Below, piece by piece: positions 1 to 8,618 of a DNA stretch of 64,000 bases. The stretch's first letter is position 1. The number at the start of each line of letters is the position of its first letter. The DNA lies in the NCBI RefSeq assembly GCF_018531425.1, contig NZ_JAHBOI010000005.1:62001-126000 (forward strand). The letters are read 5' to 3'. This DNA is from Paenarthrobacter sp. DKR-5. Its GTDB lineage: Bacteria; Actinomycetota; Actinomycetes; Actinomycetales; Micrococcaceae. Below the pieces are notes generated by a model. The model was not told where the DNA came from, did no database searches, and saw only the letters and a program-made list of their open reading frames with translations. The translations under genes were made by a program, and so were the position numbers.

Positions 1-42
1 CAGCGGGCGGCCCTGGGCCGCGAGGTCACGAATCGGTGACAT
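1..42 (-). CDS. 5' end of an unidentified gene leaving the window (partial)
   Basis: Reading leftward from an ATG at 42 gives an open frame of 14 codons that runs off the window (MSPIRDLAAQGRPL). A weak purine stretch (GGATAAAAG) lies just before the ATG. It would be divergent from the dhaKLM operon, which suits a regulator or enzyme of the same pathway, but 14 residues are too few to name a family. The frame could also be chance. Confidence 0.3.
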   Translation of the reverse strand, partial: MSPIRDLAAQGRPL

Positions 43-367
43 CTTTTATCCAGCGATTGGATTTTAGGTGTCCGGACCGTAATCTGGGAGCGATCCCGCA
101 TGAGCCGCGGCATCCAGCGGATGCGGGACTGACAAGCGACTGGGTTCAATTGGGGGACCCAGCCGTGTAAAAAGTTGCCGCCGGGGTGTGACGCGGCATC
201 ACCGGGGCCTGGGCCGCCGGGACGGGGAACCGCCGCCGGCCCAGCCCCCGGAAGAGCAACGGGCTACGCTATCCATGGCGCAGCGCGGGCGGTAGGGTTT
301 CATTCCAGTGGCCATCGACGGTCTCATCCGATAGCGCATGGCCGCCTTCAGCTAAAGGAGAGTCGCC
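43..367. promoter_or_regulatory. Upstream region of dhaKLM with a hairpin
   Basis: No convincing gene is seen in these 325 bases. The clearest structure is an inverted repeat, TCCCGCAT at 94-101 with ATGCGGGA at 121-128, which could be an operator or an RNA hairpin. The segment ends with the ribosome-binding sequence AAAGGAG at 354-360 in front of the dhaK GTG. The promoter cannot be placed with confidence. Confidence 0.4.
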
Positions 368-1369
368 GTGAAGAAGCTCATCAATGACCCCCGCGCAGTT
401 GTCGACGAATCGGTCGAAGGTTTCGGCCTTGCCTACGGGGACCTGGTCACCGTCCACACCGACCCGCTGTTCATCACGCGCGCGGACGCCCCCGTGAAGG
501 GCAAGGTCGGCCTCGTATCCGGCGGTGGAAGCGGCCACGAACCGCTGCACGCCGGCTATGTCGGAAAGGGAATGCTCGACGCCGCTGTTCCCGGAGCGGT
601 CTTCACCTCGCCGACGCCGGACCAGATCATCCCCGCCACCCTCGCAGTGGACGGCGGCGCGGGCGTCGTGCACATCGTGAAGAACTACACAGGTGACGTG
701 CTGAACTTCGAGACCGCCGCGGAGATGGCACAGGCCGAAGGTGTGGAGGTCCGCACTGTCCTGGTCAACGACGACGTCGCCGTGGAGGACTCGCTTTACA
801 CCGCCGGCCGGCGCGGCGTGGGAGGCACCGTGCTGGTGGAGAAGATCGCCGGAGCCGCGGCGGACCGCGGGGACAACCTCGACGCGGTCGCCGCGATAGG
901 GAGCAGGGTCAACGCGAACGTGCGCAGCATGGGCATGGCGCTGGCCGCCTGCACCGTTCCGCACGCCGGCGTGCCCAGCTTCGAGCTGGCCGAGGACGAG
1001 ATCGAAATCGGCATCGGCATCCACGGGGAGCCGGGGCGGCACCGGATCCCGATGGAGAATGCCGACGGCATCACCGACAGGCTCCTCGAGGCCATCCTCA
1101 CCGACCTCTCGCTCAATCAGGGCGAGAAGGTGCTGCTGTTCGTCAACGGCATGGGGGGCACCCCGCTAAGCGAGCTCTACATCGTGTACCGCCGCGCGGC
1201 CAAGGTGCTCGCGGAGAAGGGCTTCACCGTGGAGCGCTCGCTGGTGGGCAACTACATCACGGCCATCGAGATGCAGGGCTGTTCCATCACGGTGCTGCGG
1301 CTCGATGACGAAATGATCCAGCTGTGGGATGCTCCCGTGCACACGCCGGCCCTGCGATGGGGGATCTGA
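368..1369 (+). CDS. dhaK: Dihydroxyacetone kinase subunit DhaK
   Basis: DhaK holds dihydroxyacetone covalently while DhaL transfers phosphate to it, giving dihydroxyacetone phosphate in the cytoplasm. The 333 residues have the family's glycine-rich GGGSGHEP motif at 52-59 and the GIHGEPG segment, in which His219 corresponds to the histidine that forms the hemiaminal with substrate. The GTG start is set by AAAGGAG seven bases upstream. dhaL begins two bases after the stop and dhaM follows with an overlap, so the three genes form one operon. The presence of a DhaM protein makes this the PTS-dependent type rather than an ATP-dependent kinase. Confidence 0.95.
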   Translation: MKKLINDPRAVVDESVEGFGLAYGDLVTVHTDPLFITRADAPVKGKVGLVSGGGSGHEPLHAGYVGKGMLDAAVPGAVFTSPTPDQIIPATLAVDGGAGVVHIVKNYTGDVLNFETAAEMAQAEGVEVRTVLVNDDVAVEDSLYTAGRRGVGGTVLVEKIAGAAADRGDNLDAVAAIGSRVNANVRSMGMALAACTVPHAGVPSFELAEDEIEIGIGIHGEPGRHRIPMENADGITDRLLEAILTDLSLNQGEKVLLFVNGMGGTPLSELYIVYRRAAKVLAEKGFTVERSLVGNYITAIEMQGCSITVLRLDDEMIQLWDAPVHTPALRWGI

Positions 1370-1371
1370 GC

Positions 1372-2007
1372 ATGGGTCTGGACGCTGACTGGGCAATGTC
1401 CTGGCTGCGGGCGGCAGCGGCCGTGCTGGCCGACCAGCGCGCCTACCTCTGCGATCTTGACCGGGCCATCGGCGACGGCGACCACGGGGAGAACATGGAC
1501 CGGGGCTTCCAGGCCCTGCTGGCCAAACTCGACGAGGCGCCCCCGGCCACGCCCGGTGCGGCGCTGAAGCTGACCGCCATGACGCTGATGTCCAAGGTCG
1601 GCGGAGCGGCCGGTCCGCTCTACGGCACGGCCTTTCTGCGGGCTGCGACGGCGCTGGGGGAAGCGTCCGAGCTGGACGGCAGCCAGGTGGCCGAAGCGCT
1701 TGCCGCCGCAAGGGACGGAATCGTGGCCCGCGGCAAAGCCGAGCTGCAGGACAAGACGATGGTGGACGCCTGGACGCCTGCGGTGGACGCTGCGCGCGCC
1801 GCAGCCGAGGCCGGAAGCGCGCCGCTGCAGGTCCTCGAGGCGGCAGCGAAGGCGGCCCAGGACGGCGCCGTCGCGACTGATCCGCTGGTCGCCCGGAAGG
1901 GGCGGGCGAGCTACCTCGGGGAACGCAGCGCCGGCCACCGGGACCCGGGCGCCGTGTCGACGGCGCTGATCCTGCAGGCCGCCGCGGACACGGTGGCGCA
2001 GGCATGA
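1372..2007 (+). CDS. dhaL: Dihydroxyacetone kinase ADP-binding subunit DhaL
   Basis: DhaL carries tightly bound ADP, which DhaM rephosphorylates to ATP; the phosphate then goes to the sugar held on DhaK. The predicted 211 residues contain the magnesium/nucleotide-binding segment IGDGDHGENM near residue 31 and the GTAFLRAA stretch later in the helical barrel, both typical of the family, and the length is normal. An in-frame upstream start at 1324 lies inside dhaK; the ATG at 1372, two bases after the dhaK stop and preceded by a G-rich stretch, is preferred. The stop overlaps the dhaM start as ATGA. Confidence 0.94.
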   Translation: MGLDADWAMSWLRAAAAVLADQRAYLCDLDRAIGDGDHGENMDRGFQALLAKLDEAPPATPGAALKLTAMTLMSKVGGAAGPLYGTAFLRAATALGEASELDGSQVAEALAAARDGIVARGKAELQDKTMVDAWTPAVDAARAAAEAGSAPLQVLEAAAKAAQDGAVATDPLVARKGRASYLGERSAGHRDPGAVSTALILQAAADTVAQA

Positions 2008-2723
2008 CGGTCGGCCTCGTGATCGTCTCGCACAGCGCCAAGCTGGCGGAAGGCGTCGTCGAACTGGCTGCCCAAATGGCGCCGGACGTTGTTCTCGCTC
2101 CCGCCGGCGGCACCGGTCCGGGGCCCGACGGCACGGCAGGGATCGGCACCAGCCTGGAGAAGATCCAGGACGCGCTGGCCTCGGCGGACAGCGGCGACGG
2201 CGTCGTGGTGCTGGCGGACCTCGGTTCGGCGGTGATGACGGCGGAGACCGCTCTGGAGTTCGCCCCCGAGCCCGAGCGCCTCCTGCTGGCGGACGCCCCG
2301 CTCGTGGAGGGGGCCGTGGCGGCGGCAGTCGCCGCCCAGACCGGTGCCACGCTCCAGGCCGTCCGGGATGCCGCGGAAGCAGCGCTGGCAAGGACAGCGG
2401 CGGCGGCTGGGGAGCCCGCGGCGGCCCAGCCCTACGCGGCGCCCCAGCCATATGGTGCGGGCGCTCCGGCGGCCACCGGCAGCTTCACCCTGATCAACGA
2501 CCTGGGCCTGCACGCCCGCCCCGCCGCCGTGCTGGCCAAGAACCTGACCCCGCTCGATGCCGAGGTGACGATCAACGGCGTCGACGGGAAGTCCGTCATG
2601 CTGCTGATGACCCTGATCGCCGGCAAGGGCAGCACCTTGGAGGTGAGCGCGACAGGTCCGCAGCGCCGGCTGGCCGTGGACCTGATCCGGCGAGAGGTGG
2701 AGGCCGGCTTCGGCGAGCTGTAG
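2004..2723 (+). CDS. dhaM: PTS-dependent dihydroxyacetone kinase phosphoryl donor DhaM
   Basis: DhaM passes phosphate from the general PTS proteins to ADP bound on DhaL. The 239 residues show a mannose-type EIIA domain at the N-terminus, with active His10 in VIVSHSAKLA, then an Ala/Pro linker near residues 135-155, then an HPr-like domain with active His170 in NDLGLHARPAA. There is no EI-like third domain, unlike the E. coli protein, so EI must come from elsewhere; ptsI and ptsH are both present in this window (30832-32844). The start overlaps the dhaL stop by four bases, indicating translational coupling. Confidence 0.94.
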   Translation: MTVGLVIVSHSAKLAEGVVELAAQMAPDVVLAPAGGTGPGPDGTAGIGTSLEKIQDALASADSGDGVVVLADLGSAVMTAETALEFAPEPERLLLADAPLVEGAVAAAVAAQTGATLQAVRDAAEAALARTAAAAGEPAAAQPYAAPQPYGAGAPAATGSFTLINDLGLHARPAAVLAKNLTPLDAEVTINGVDGKSVMLLMTLIAGKGSTLEVSATGPQRRLAVDLIRREVEAGFGEL

Positions 2724-2755
2724 GCGGGCTGTAGCCGCCGGGGTGCGCGGGCAGG

Positions 2756-3736
2756 TCAGCGGGGCAGCCGCAGCCCCTCCGGAACGGCCTCGGCCAGGCC
2801 GTCCTCGAGCAGTCCCGCCAGCGCACGCTCAAGCTGGGAGTGCTCGGCGTTCAGCGCGTGCAGGGCCGCGAGGTGGGCCGACACCGAGCCGGGCTCGAAG
2901 CCAAGGTCAACCGGCGCTTCGAAGAACAGCTCCCGCCGCACCGGGTGCTCGGCGTCCCGCAGCACCGCCATCACGGCGCCGCGCACTTGGCGGTCGGTGC
3001 CATGCCAGGCCTGGCCCTTCGGGTTGTAGTCCGGAGCGGGCTCGCCTGCCGCGAGCCACGCGCACTCGGCGGCGACCGGGCACTGGCCGCACTTGGGCGA
3101 GCGTGCCGTGCAGATGAGCGCGCCGAGTTCCATGACACCGGCGTTCCAGCGCACGGAGTCGGCTGCGGCTTCGGGCAGCATCCCGGCGGCGAGGCGCAGT
3201 TCGGCTGCGCTGAGCGCCGGCGCGGGGAGGGCCCTGCCGGAGACCAGCCGGGCGTGTACGCGGCGGATGTTGGTGTCCACTACCGCTTCGCGCCGGCCGT
3301 ACGCGAAGGCGGCGACGGCGGCCGCGGTGTAGGTGCCGATCCCCGGCAGGGCGAGCAACTCGTCAACGGAGGAGGGCACACGCCCGCCGTGGCCGGTGGT
3401 GATCGCCGAGGCGGCAGCGTGCAGCCGCAGGGCCCTGCGCGGATAGCCAAGCCGGCCCCACGCCCGGACCGCCTCGCCGCTGGGTTCTGCCGCCAAAGCC
3501 GCAGGCGTCGGCCAGCGCTGCATCCACTCTTCCCATACGGGCTGCACACGGACGACGGGGGTCTGCTGGAGCATGACCTCGCTGACCAGGATTCCCCAGG
3601 CGGAGCAGTCGTCGCGGCGCCAGGGGAGGTCACGGGCCGTGGCGGCGAACCAGTCCAGAACGAGCTCGTGCAGCCGGGCGGTGCTGGCATCCCGAGGCGC
3701 CGGCGCGTCGGCGGAAAGAAGATTTTCGATGCACAC
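2756..3736 (-). CDS. mutY: A/G-specific adenine glycosylase MutY
   Basis: MutY removes adenine mispaired with 8-oxoguanine. With a GTG start at 3736 the protein has 326 residues. Catalytic Glu53 lies in SEVMLQQT, a helix-hairpin-helix with LPGIGTYTA starts near 130, catalytic Asp154 is in VVDTNIRRV, and a 4Fe-4S cluster site follows as Cys209, Cys216, Cys219 and Cys225 with the family spacing. The C-terminal recognition domain is short. The frame stays open upstream to 4126, but that part overlaps the divergent gene and is not MutY-like. No clear ribosome site precedes the chosen GTG, so the start is uncertain (3739 is equally possible). It converges on dhaM with a 32-base gap. Confidence 0.9.
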   Translation of the reverse strand: MCIENLLSADAPAPRDASTARLHELVLDWFAATARDLPWRRDDCSAWGILVSEVMLQQTPVVRVQPVWEEWMQRWPTPAALAAEPSGEAVRAWGRLGYPRRALRLHAAASAITTGHGGRVPSSVDELLALPGIGTYTAAAVAAFAYGRREAVVDTNIRRVHARLVSGRALPAPALSAAELRLAAGMLPEAAADSVRWNAGVMELGALICTARSPKCGQCPVAAECAWLAAGEPAPDYNPKGQAWHGTDRQVRGAVMAVLRDAEHPVRRELFFEAPVDLGFEPGSVSAHLAALHALNAEHSQLERALAGLLEDGLAEAVPEGLRLPR

Positions 3737-3813
3737 CACTGTAGGGGAAGCCGGGCCGGTGCACGCCAACGGGCAGGCCCGGCGGCGTGGCACCGGGCCG
3801 TCAGCCCCGCCGT

Positions 3814-3840
3814 TGCCTAGCCTAGAAGCATGGCTAGGCA
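3814..3840. promoter_or_regulatory. Inverted repeat spanning a start codon, with a possible leaderless -10
   Basis: TGCCTAGCC at 3814-3822 and GGCTAGGCA at 3832-3840 form a perfect 9-base inverted repeat separated by nine bases, and the ATG of the gene at 3830 lies inside it. TAGCCT at 3818-3823 is six bases before that ATG, a position that would fit the -10 of a leaderless transcript. Whether this is an operator or an mRNA hairpin cannot be told from sequence. Confidence 0.4.
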
Positions 3841-4504
3841 GGGTAACGCTCAGGGTTCGTCTTCGCAGAAAGGTGCGGCAGCTCCGGCAAGGCAGCCGCA
3901 GCGGAGGCACAGCCCGGAGGTGTACCGGCGCCGCCGTATCGTCTTCGGCGCCCTGGTGCTGCTGATCCTCGGCGGTCTCGTCGGCGGGGTTTCTGCCATC
4001 GCAGCGGCCCTCGGCGGCTCTTCCGGGCCCGCCCCGGCGGCGGCCGCTGACGCCTCCGCTCCGTCTCCGGCCGCCACGCAGGCGACCGCGGCGCCCACCC
4101 CGTCGAGCACCCCCGGCTGCGATCAAAGCAAGGTGGTCGTCACCGCTTCCACCGACGCGGCGGTCTACAAGGGCAGGCAGGACCCGGTGTTCAGCCTGAC
4201 CGTCGCCAACCGCGGAACCAAGCCGTGCCAGGTCAACCTCGGCACCAGCCAGATGGAGTTCCTCGTCACCAGCGGCGGGGACCGGGTGTTCTCCTCCAAG
4301 GACTGCCAGGACTCCAGCCAGGACCTGATCAAGGTGCTTGCGCCGGGGGAAAGCGAAACAGCGAACTTCCCCTGGACCCGGACCCGGTCCCTTCCGGGCT
4401 GTGAGCGGACGACCTCCTCGCCCGGGGCCGGCGGGGCGACCTACGTGCTGGTGACCAAGCTCGGGTCGCGGACCAGCGCGAAGACCGTTTTCCAGCTCGG
4501 CTGA
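3830..4504 (+). CDS. Membrane-anchored protein with an extracytoplasmic domain, function unknown
   Basis: The 224-residue product has a basic cytoplasmic tail of about 36 residues, a single hydrophobic segment at about 38-62, an Ala/Pro/Thr/Ser-rich linker to about residue 95, and then a domain of about 130 residues of alternating beta pattern with four cysteines (in TPGCDQ, TKPCQV, KDCQDS and PGCERT). The topology suggests an outer-face Ig-like domain on a flexible stalk. No catalytic motif is seen. It is divergent from mutY and converges on disA. A leaderless start is plausible. Confidence 0.75.
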   Translation: MARQGNAQGSSSQKGAAAPARQPQRRHSPEVYRRRRIVFGALVLLILGGLVGGVSAIAAALGGSSGPAPAAAADASAPSPAATQATAAPTPSSTPGCDQSKVVVTASTDAAVYKGRQDPVFSLTVANRGTKPCQVNLGTSQMEFLVTSGGDRVFSSKDCQDSSQDLIKVLAPGESETANFPWTRTRSLPGCERTTSSPGAGGATYVLVTKLGSRTSAKTVFQLG

Positions 4505-4511
4505 TTCCCCG

Positions 4512-4569
4512 GGTTGGACGGACCCCCAGGTTGGACGGGCCCTCGGTTGGACGGGCCCTCCGTTGGAGG
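4512..4569. repeat. Short tandem repeat, core GGTTGGACGG
   Basis: GGTTGGACGG occurs at 4512-4521, 4529-4538 and 4545-4554, with a degenerate copy (CGTTGGAGG) at 4561-4569, so the period is 16-17 bases. It fills the gap between the convergent ends of the membrane protein gene and disA. There is no obvious hairpin with a T tract. Confidence 0.75.
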
Positions 4570-4579
4570 AAGCCCTCCG

Positions 4580-5656
4580 TTACAGGAAACGGTCCAGCAG
4601 GCTCGCCTCGGCGATCCGGCTGAGACCTTCGCGCACGGTGCGGGCGCGTTGTTCGCCGATGCCGTCCACCGTCATTAGGTCATCGATGGTCGCGGCCATC
4701 AGGTTCTGCAGGCCGCCGAAGTGCTCCACCAGACGGTCCGCGACGGCGCGCGGCACCGCCTTCAGGCCGGAGAGCAAACGGTAGCCCCTCGGCTGGACCA
4801 CGGCCTCCAGCGAATCCTGGCCCGACGTCAGGCCGACGATGTTGGCGATCCTGGACAGGTCGATCAGCTCCGCCGGGCCGAGCTGCATCAAGGAGTGCAC
4901 TGCCTTGTCGATGCCGTCGGAGTCCGTCGACGCGTTCGCGTAGTCGCGGATGATCATGTCGCTGCCGGGCCCGCGGCCCACGCTGAGCTCTTCGAGCTGG
5001 AGCGAGAGCAGCCGGCCGTCGACGCCGAGTTCGAGCACGTACTGGGAGATTTCCTCGGAGATGCGGCGCACCATTTCCTGGCGCTGCAGCGTGACGGCCA
5101 CGTCACGGACCGTCACCATGGCCTCGATCTCCAGGGCCGAGAGCGAACTGCTGACCTGGTCAAGGCGCGAACGGTAGCGTTCAAGAGTGGCCAAGGCCTG
5201 GTTGGCGCGGGCGAGCACGGGTTCGGAGCCTTCGAGGACGTGCCGCAGGCCGTCCACATACAGCTGGATGATCTGCATCGACTGGCTCACCGAAATCACC
5301 GGGACTCCGGTTTGTTTAGCGACCCGTTCCGCGGTGCGGTGGCGGGTGCCCGATTCGGAGGTCTCGATGCTCGGGTCCGGCACCAGCTGGACGCCGGCGC
5401 GCAGGATGTTGGAGGCGTCCTTGTCGCAGACGATGGCGCCGTCCATCTTGGCCAGCTCCCGCAGCCGGGTGGGCGAGAACTCAATGCCGATCTCAAACCC
5501 GCCCGAACACAGCGAATCGACCGTCCTGTCGGAGCCGAGCACGATCAGCGCGCCCGTGCGGCCGCGCAGAATACGTTCCAGACCGTCCCGCAAAGCAGTC
5601 CCCGGTGCCACCTTGGCCAATGTGGCCTTCAGTGCCTCCTCAGGGGTTCGAACCAT
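4580..5656 (-). CDS. disA: DNA integrity scanning protein DisA, diadenylate cyclase
   Basis: DisA makes cyclic di-AMP from two ATP and slows when it meets branched DNA. With the ATG at 5656 the protein has 358 residues: an N-terminal DAC domain with the DGA motif at 72-74 and RHRTAE at 105-110, a helical linker, and a C-terminal helix-hairpin-helix (VDGIGEQRART). A TTG six bases upstream is also in frame, but the ribosome sequence GAAAGGG lies only two bases from it and seven from the ATG, so the ATG is chosen. radA lies 91 bases upstream on the same strand, a common pairing in Gram-positive bacteria. Confidence 0.96.
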   Translation of the reverse strand: MVRTPEEALKATLAKVAPGTALRDGLERILRGRTGALIVLGSDRTVDSLCSGGFEIGIEFSPTRLRELAKMDGAIVCDKDASNILRAGVQLVPDPSIETSESGTRHRTAERVAKQTGVPVISVSQSMQIIQLYVDGLRHVLEGSEPVLARANQALATLERYRSRLDQVSSSLSALEIEAMVTVRDVAVTLQRQEMVRRISEEISQYVLELGVDGRLLSLQLEELSVGRGPGSDMIIRDYANASTDSDGIDKAVHSLMQLGPAELIDLSRIANIVGLTSGQDSLEAVVQPRGYRLLSGLKAVPRAVADRLVEHFGGLQNLMAATIDDLMTVDGIGEQRARTVREGLSRIAEASLLDRFL

Positions 5657-5747
5657 CGTCAATCCCTTTCAGCGTGCGGGCGGACACGCCAGCACTGATC
5701 ACTACGCCCATACTAGTGGGATTGGTGTGCCGTCTTGACAAACAGGG

Positions 5748-7160
5748 CTAGCTGTTCGGTATCGATCGCAGCGCCCGTTCGGGCTTGGCATCCGTGAGCA
5801 GCAGGTCCAGTGCCTCCGCCAGATGACCCACCTCGCGCACTGAGAAACCCGCGGGAACGGGCCCGGCGCCGTTGGGGCTGGCCGGGACGACGGCGTGCGT
5901 GAAGCCGAGCCGGTGCGCTTCCTGGATCCGGCGGTTGATCCCTGGCACCGGCCTTACTTCGCCGGCCAGTCCGACCTCACCGAAGGCGATCAGCCGCTGC
6001 GGCAGCGCCACCTTGGCCTTCGCTGATGCCACGGCGAGGGCGACGGCGAGGTCCGTGGCCGGCTCGCTGAGCCTGACCCCGCCCACGGTGGCCACATAGC
6101 TGTCGTCCTTGTGCAGCAGGCAGCCGGCACGCTGCTGGAGCACCGCCAGCAGCATCGCCACGCGCGAACTGTCCAGGCCGCTGGTGGCGCGGCGCGGCTG
6201 CGAGTTCGGGCTTTCCGCCAGCAGCGACTGGACCTCGGCCAGCAGCGGGCGGCGGCCCTCGAGAGTGACAGTGATGCAGGTGCCCGAGACAGGGGTCTTC
6301 GTGCGGGAGACGAACAGGCCGCTCGGGTCGGCCAGGCCGATGATGCCGTCCTCGTTCAGGTCGAAGCAGCCCACCTCGTCGGTCGGCCCGTACCTGTTCT
6401 TCACTGCGCGCACCAGGCGGAGGCGGGAGTGGCGCTCGCCGTCGAACTGGCAGACCACGTCCACCAGGTGTTCGAGCACCCGCGGGCCGGCAATGGACCC
6501 GTCTTTGGTCACGTGCCCCACCAGCAGCGTGGTCATGTTGCGGCGCTTCGCGGCGGCGATCAGCGACGCAGCCACCTCCCGGACCTGGGTGACGCCGCCG
6601 GCGCTGCCCTCCACCGCGGTGCTGCTCAGGGTCTGCACCGAGTCCACGACCAGCAGGCCCGGTTCGATCTTCTCGACCTGCCCCAGCGCGGTTCCCAGGT
6701 CGGTTTCGGCGGTCAGGTAGAGCGAGTCGGCCACCGCGCCGATGCGCTCAGCGCGGAGCTTGACCTGGGCGGCCGACTCCTCGCCGGTCACATACAGCAC
6801 GTCCCGGCCGGTGCCCGCGAACTTCGCGGCGACGTCCAGCAGCAGGGTGGACTTGCCGACGCCCGGCTCGCCGGCCAGCAGGATGACAGCGCCCGGGACC
6901 AGGCCCCCGCCAAGGACGCGGTCGAGCTCGTCGACGCCGGTCGGCAGGAAAGCGGCGGTGGTTGCGTCGACGTCGGCAATGCGCTGCGCCGGTACTGCCA
7001 CGGTCGCGGCGGCCGTCGTCCGCGCCGTCACCGCCCCGGTCTCCTCGACCGTGCCCCAGGCCTGGCATTCGCCGCAGCGGCCCACCCATTTCACGGTGGT
7101 CCAGCCGCATTCGGCGCATTTGTAGGCCGGCGTCTTGCTGCGGGCGGTTTTGGCACTCAT
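5748..7160 (-). CDS. radA: DNA repair protein RadA (Sms)
   Basis: RadA is a RecA-like ATPase that drives branch migration during recombinational repair. The 470 residues show all expected parts: a four-cysteine zinc finger (Cys15, Cys18, Cys29, Cys32), Walker A GEPGVGKST at 97-105, the RadA-specific KNRYG motif at 254-258, and a C-terminal Lon-protease-like domain from about 320. Length is normal. disA follows on the same strand, so the two are probably co-transcribed and may act on the same recombination intermediates. Confidence 0.96.
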   Translation of the reverse strand: MSAKTARSKTPAYKCAECGWTTVKWVGRCGECQAWGTVEETGAVTARTTAAATVAVPAQRIADVDATTAAFLPTGVDELDRVLGGGLVPGAVILLAGEPGVGKSTLLLDVAAKFAGTGRDVLYVTGEESAAQVKLRAERIGAVADSLYLTAETDLGTALGQVEKIEPGLLVVDSVQTLSSTAVEGSAGGVTQVREVAASLIAAAKRRNMTTLLVGHVTKDGSIAGPRVLEHLVDVVCQFDGERHSRLRLVRAVKNRYGPTDEVGCFDLNEDGIIGLADPSGLFVSRTKTPVSGTCITVTLEGRRPLLAEVQSLLAESPNSQPRRATSGLDSSRVAMLLAVLQQRAGCLLHKDDSYVATVGGVRLSEPATDLAVALAVASAKAKVALPQRLIAFGEVGLAGEVRPVPGINRRIQEAHRLGFTHAVVPASPNGAGPVPAGFSVREVGHLAEALDLLLTDAKPERALRSIPNS

Positions 7161-7217
7161 GAACGCAAGCCTAACGACGACGGCCGACAGAACCGGCCCG
7201 CTGGTCTGTGGCGCGCC

Positions 7218-8348
7218 TCAGAGCTCCGGCAGGTAGTCGGCGGCCTCATCATGGCCCACCCCGGTGGCCTCGAGCATGTCCACCACGAGCGGTCTGAACA
7301 GCATGACCACCGTTTCGCCCTCAAGCCGGTGCACGCCGAGCATCCTCGGGTGCAGCCGGTTGGCAATGGCTGCGAAGTCCTGGCGGGCGTGCCTCAGGTG
7401 AACGGCCCGGGAGGAGTCCGCCGGATCCGCCAGTCCCAGGGAGAGCTCGTCCACGGCGTCGGCGGTCTCTTCCAGCACGGTCGCGATGCCCAGCACCGCT
7501 TCGTCCGAGATGGCGGCGTTGTTGATCGCGCTGGTGAGGCGGCGGGAGAAGACCCTGCTGTTGCGCAGCGCGAGGTCGATGAAGTCCAGCGAGTGCTCCA
7601 AACGGAGCAGCTCATCCCGGTGGCGCCGGTGGGCGGGGGAGATCCTTGCCACCTCCCCGGAGCTTCGCAGCGAGGTGCGCATGGAGTCGACAAGCGGCTG
7701 GCAGTTGCGGGCCCGGACGAGGGCGTGCCAGGCGGCGGTCGAATCGTGCGAGCTCAGCGCCGCCGCGCATTCGCGGAGCACCTCGGCGAGCTCGTGCAGC
7801 AGTTTGCGTACGTCCTGGCGCGGCTCGCGCCGCGGGTCACGGGGCATCAGGATCGTGACCAGCATGGCCATGGAGCCACCGATGACGGCGTCCAGGCTCC
7901 GCGTGAAAGGGCCGCCTGCCGGCGCGGGCAGGAGCACCACCAGCAGGGACTGGAGGGCCAGCTGGGTGGTAAAAATAACGCCGCTGTCCAGGAAGCGGGC
8001 GAGCATAATGGAAAGGAACAGCACCAGTGCCGCCTGCCAGATGCCTGTGCCGAACAGGTGCAGCAGGGAGTCCCCGACAGCGATGCCGAGGGTGCAGCCC
8101 ACCCCGACCTCGATCACCCTCCGCAGCCGGGGGTCCCGGGAAAAACCAAGAGCAATCAGCGACGACGTCGCAGCGAAAAGAGGTCCGGCGTGGCCCAGGA
8201 TGTACTCCGCGAAGGCGTAGGCGCCCACCGCGCAGATGGTCATCTGCAGCGCGGGAACCAGCGATTTGCGGCTCCGCCTCAGCCCCGTCCGTGTGCGCCG
8301 GCGCAGGAAACGTGCGGCGCGCCGGTAGGCCGGGGACGAGGACACCAT
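7218..8348 (-). CDS. FUSC-family (aromatic acid exporter-like) membrane protein
   Basis: The 376-residue protein begins with a very basic stretch, then about six hydrophobic segments between residues 30 and 170 (for example in SLVPALQMTICAVGAYAFAE and the GIAVGDSLLHLFG region), followed by a soluble helical half to the C-terminus. This is the layout of FUSC/ArAE proteins, which are often annotated as exporters of aromatic acids or other toxic organics. The substrate cannot be inferred. It lies upstream of radA on the same strand with a 57-base gap and is divergent from pstS. Confidence 0.8.
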   Translation of the reverse strand: MVSSSPAYRRAARFLRRRTRTGLRRSRKSLVPALQMTICAVGAYAFAEYILGHAGPLFAATSSLIALGFSRDPRLRRVIEVGVGCTLGIAVGDSLLHLFGTGIWQAALVLFLSIMLARFLDSGVIFTTQLALQSLLVVLLPAPAGGPFTRSLDAVIGGSMAMLVTILMPRDPRREPRQDVRKLLHELAEVLRECAAALSSHDSTAAWHALVRARNCQPLVDSMRTSLRSSGEVARISPAHRRHRDELLRLEHSLDFIDLALRNSRVFSRRLTSAINNAAISDEAVLGIATVLEETADAVDELSLGLADPADSSRAVHLRHARQDFAAIANRLHPRMLGVHRLEGETVVMLFRPLVVDMLEATGVGHDEAADYLPEL

Positions 8349-8480
8349 GGGGTCAGTCTAGGGCCTGCCGGAAGCCGTCCCCGGAGTCCGTGGCAGAAGA
8401 CACACCTGCCCACGTTTTACGTCCGCGCGGGCCCGAAAGGCAATACGCCGGGCCCGGGTGTTTCCGAATGTCCGGCTTCC

Positions 8481-8524
8481 GTTAACCCTCCGTTCACTTT
8501 GCGCCTCCAGTCTCTTTACTTGGG
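8481..8524 (+). promoter_or_regulatory. Candidate PHO box upstream of pstS
   Basis: GTTAACCCTCC at 8481-8491 is followed directly by GTTCACTTTGC at 8492-8502, two 11-base direct-repeat units of the kind PhoP binds in actinobacteria (GTTCA core). A third, more diverged unit in the same register is CTTTACTTGGG at 8514-8524. The block is about 100 bases upstream of the pstS start. The register and position make phosphate control of pstSCAB very likely, but binding is inferred. Confidence 0.6.
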
Positions 8525-8618
8525 ACGCTTAGCGTCAGCAATGTACAAGTTCGCGTACAGGATGAACGGCGCCGTCGGTGCCGACTCCCAAGTCCTTCCC
8601 TGAAAGGGGCAAATTTTC

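Noticed and set aside
3737-4126. N-terminal extension of MutY
   Set aside because: The extra codons overlap the divergent membrane protein gene and do not resemble a MutY domain; the frame is open only because of base composition.
4512-4569. Possible CRISPR-like repeat
   Set aside because: Units of 16-17 bases with no spacers of constant length and no cas genes anywhere in the window.
6111-8603. 830-codon open frame on the plus strand
   Set aside because: It lies antisense to radA and the FUSC gene, has Gly/Arg/His-rich composition without domains, and only reflects high GC content.
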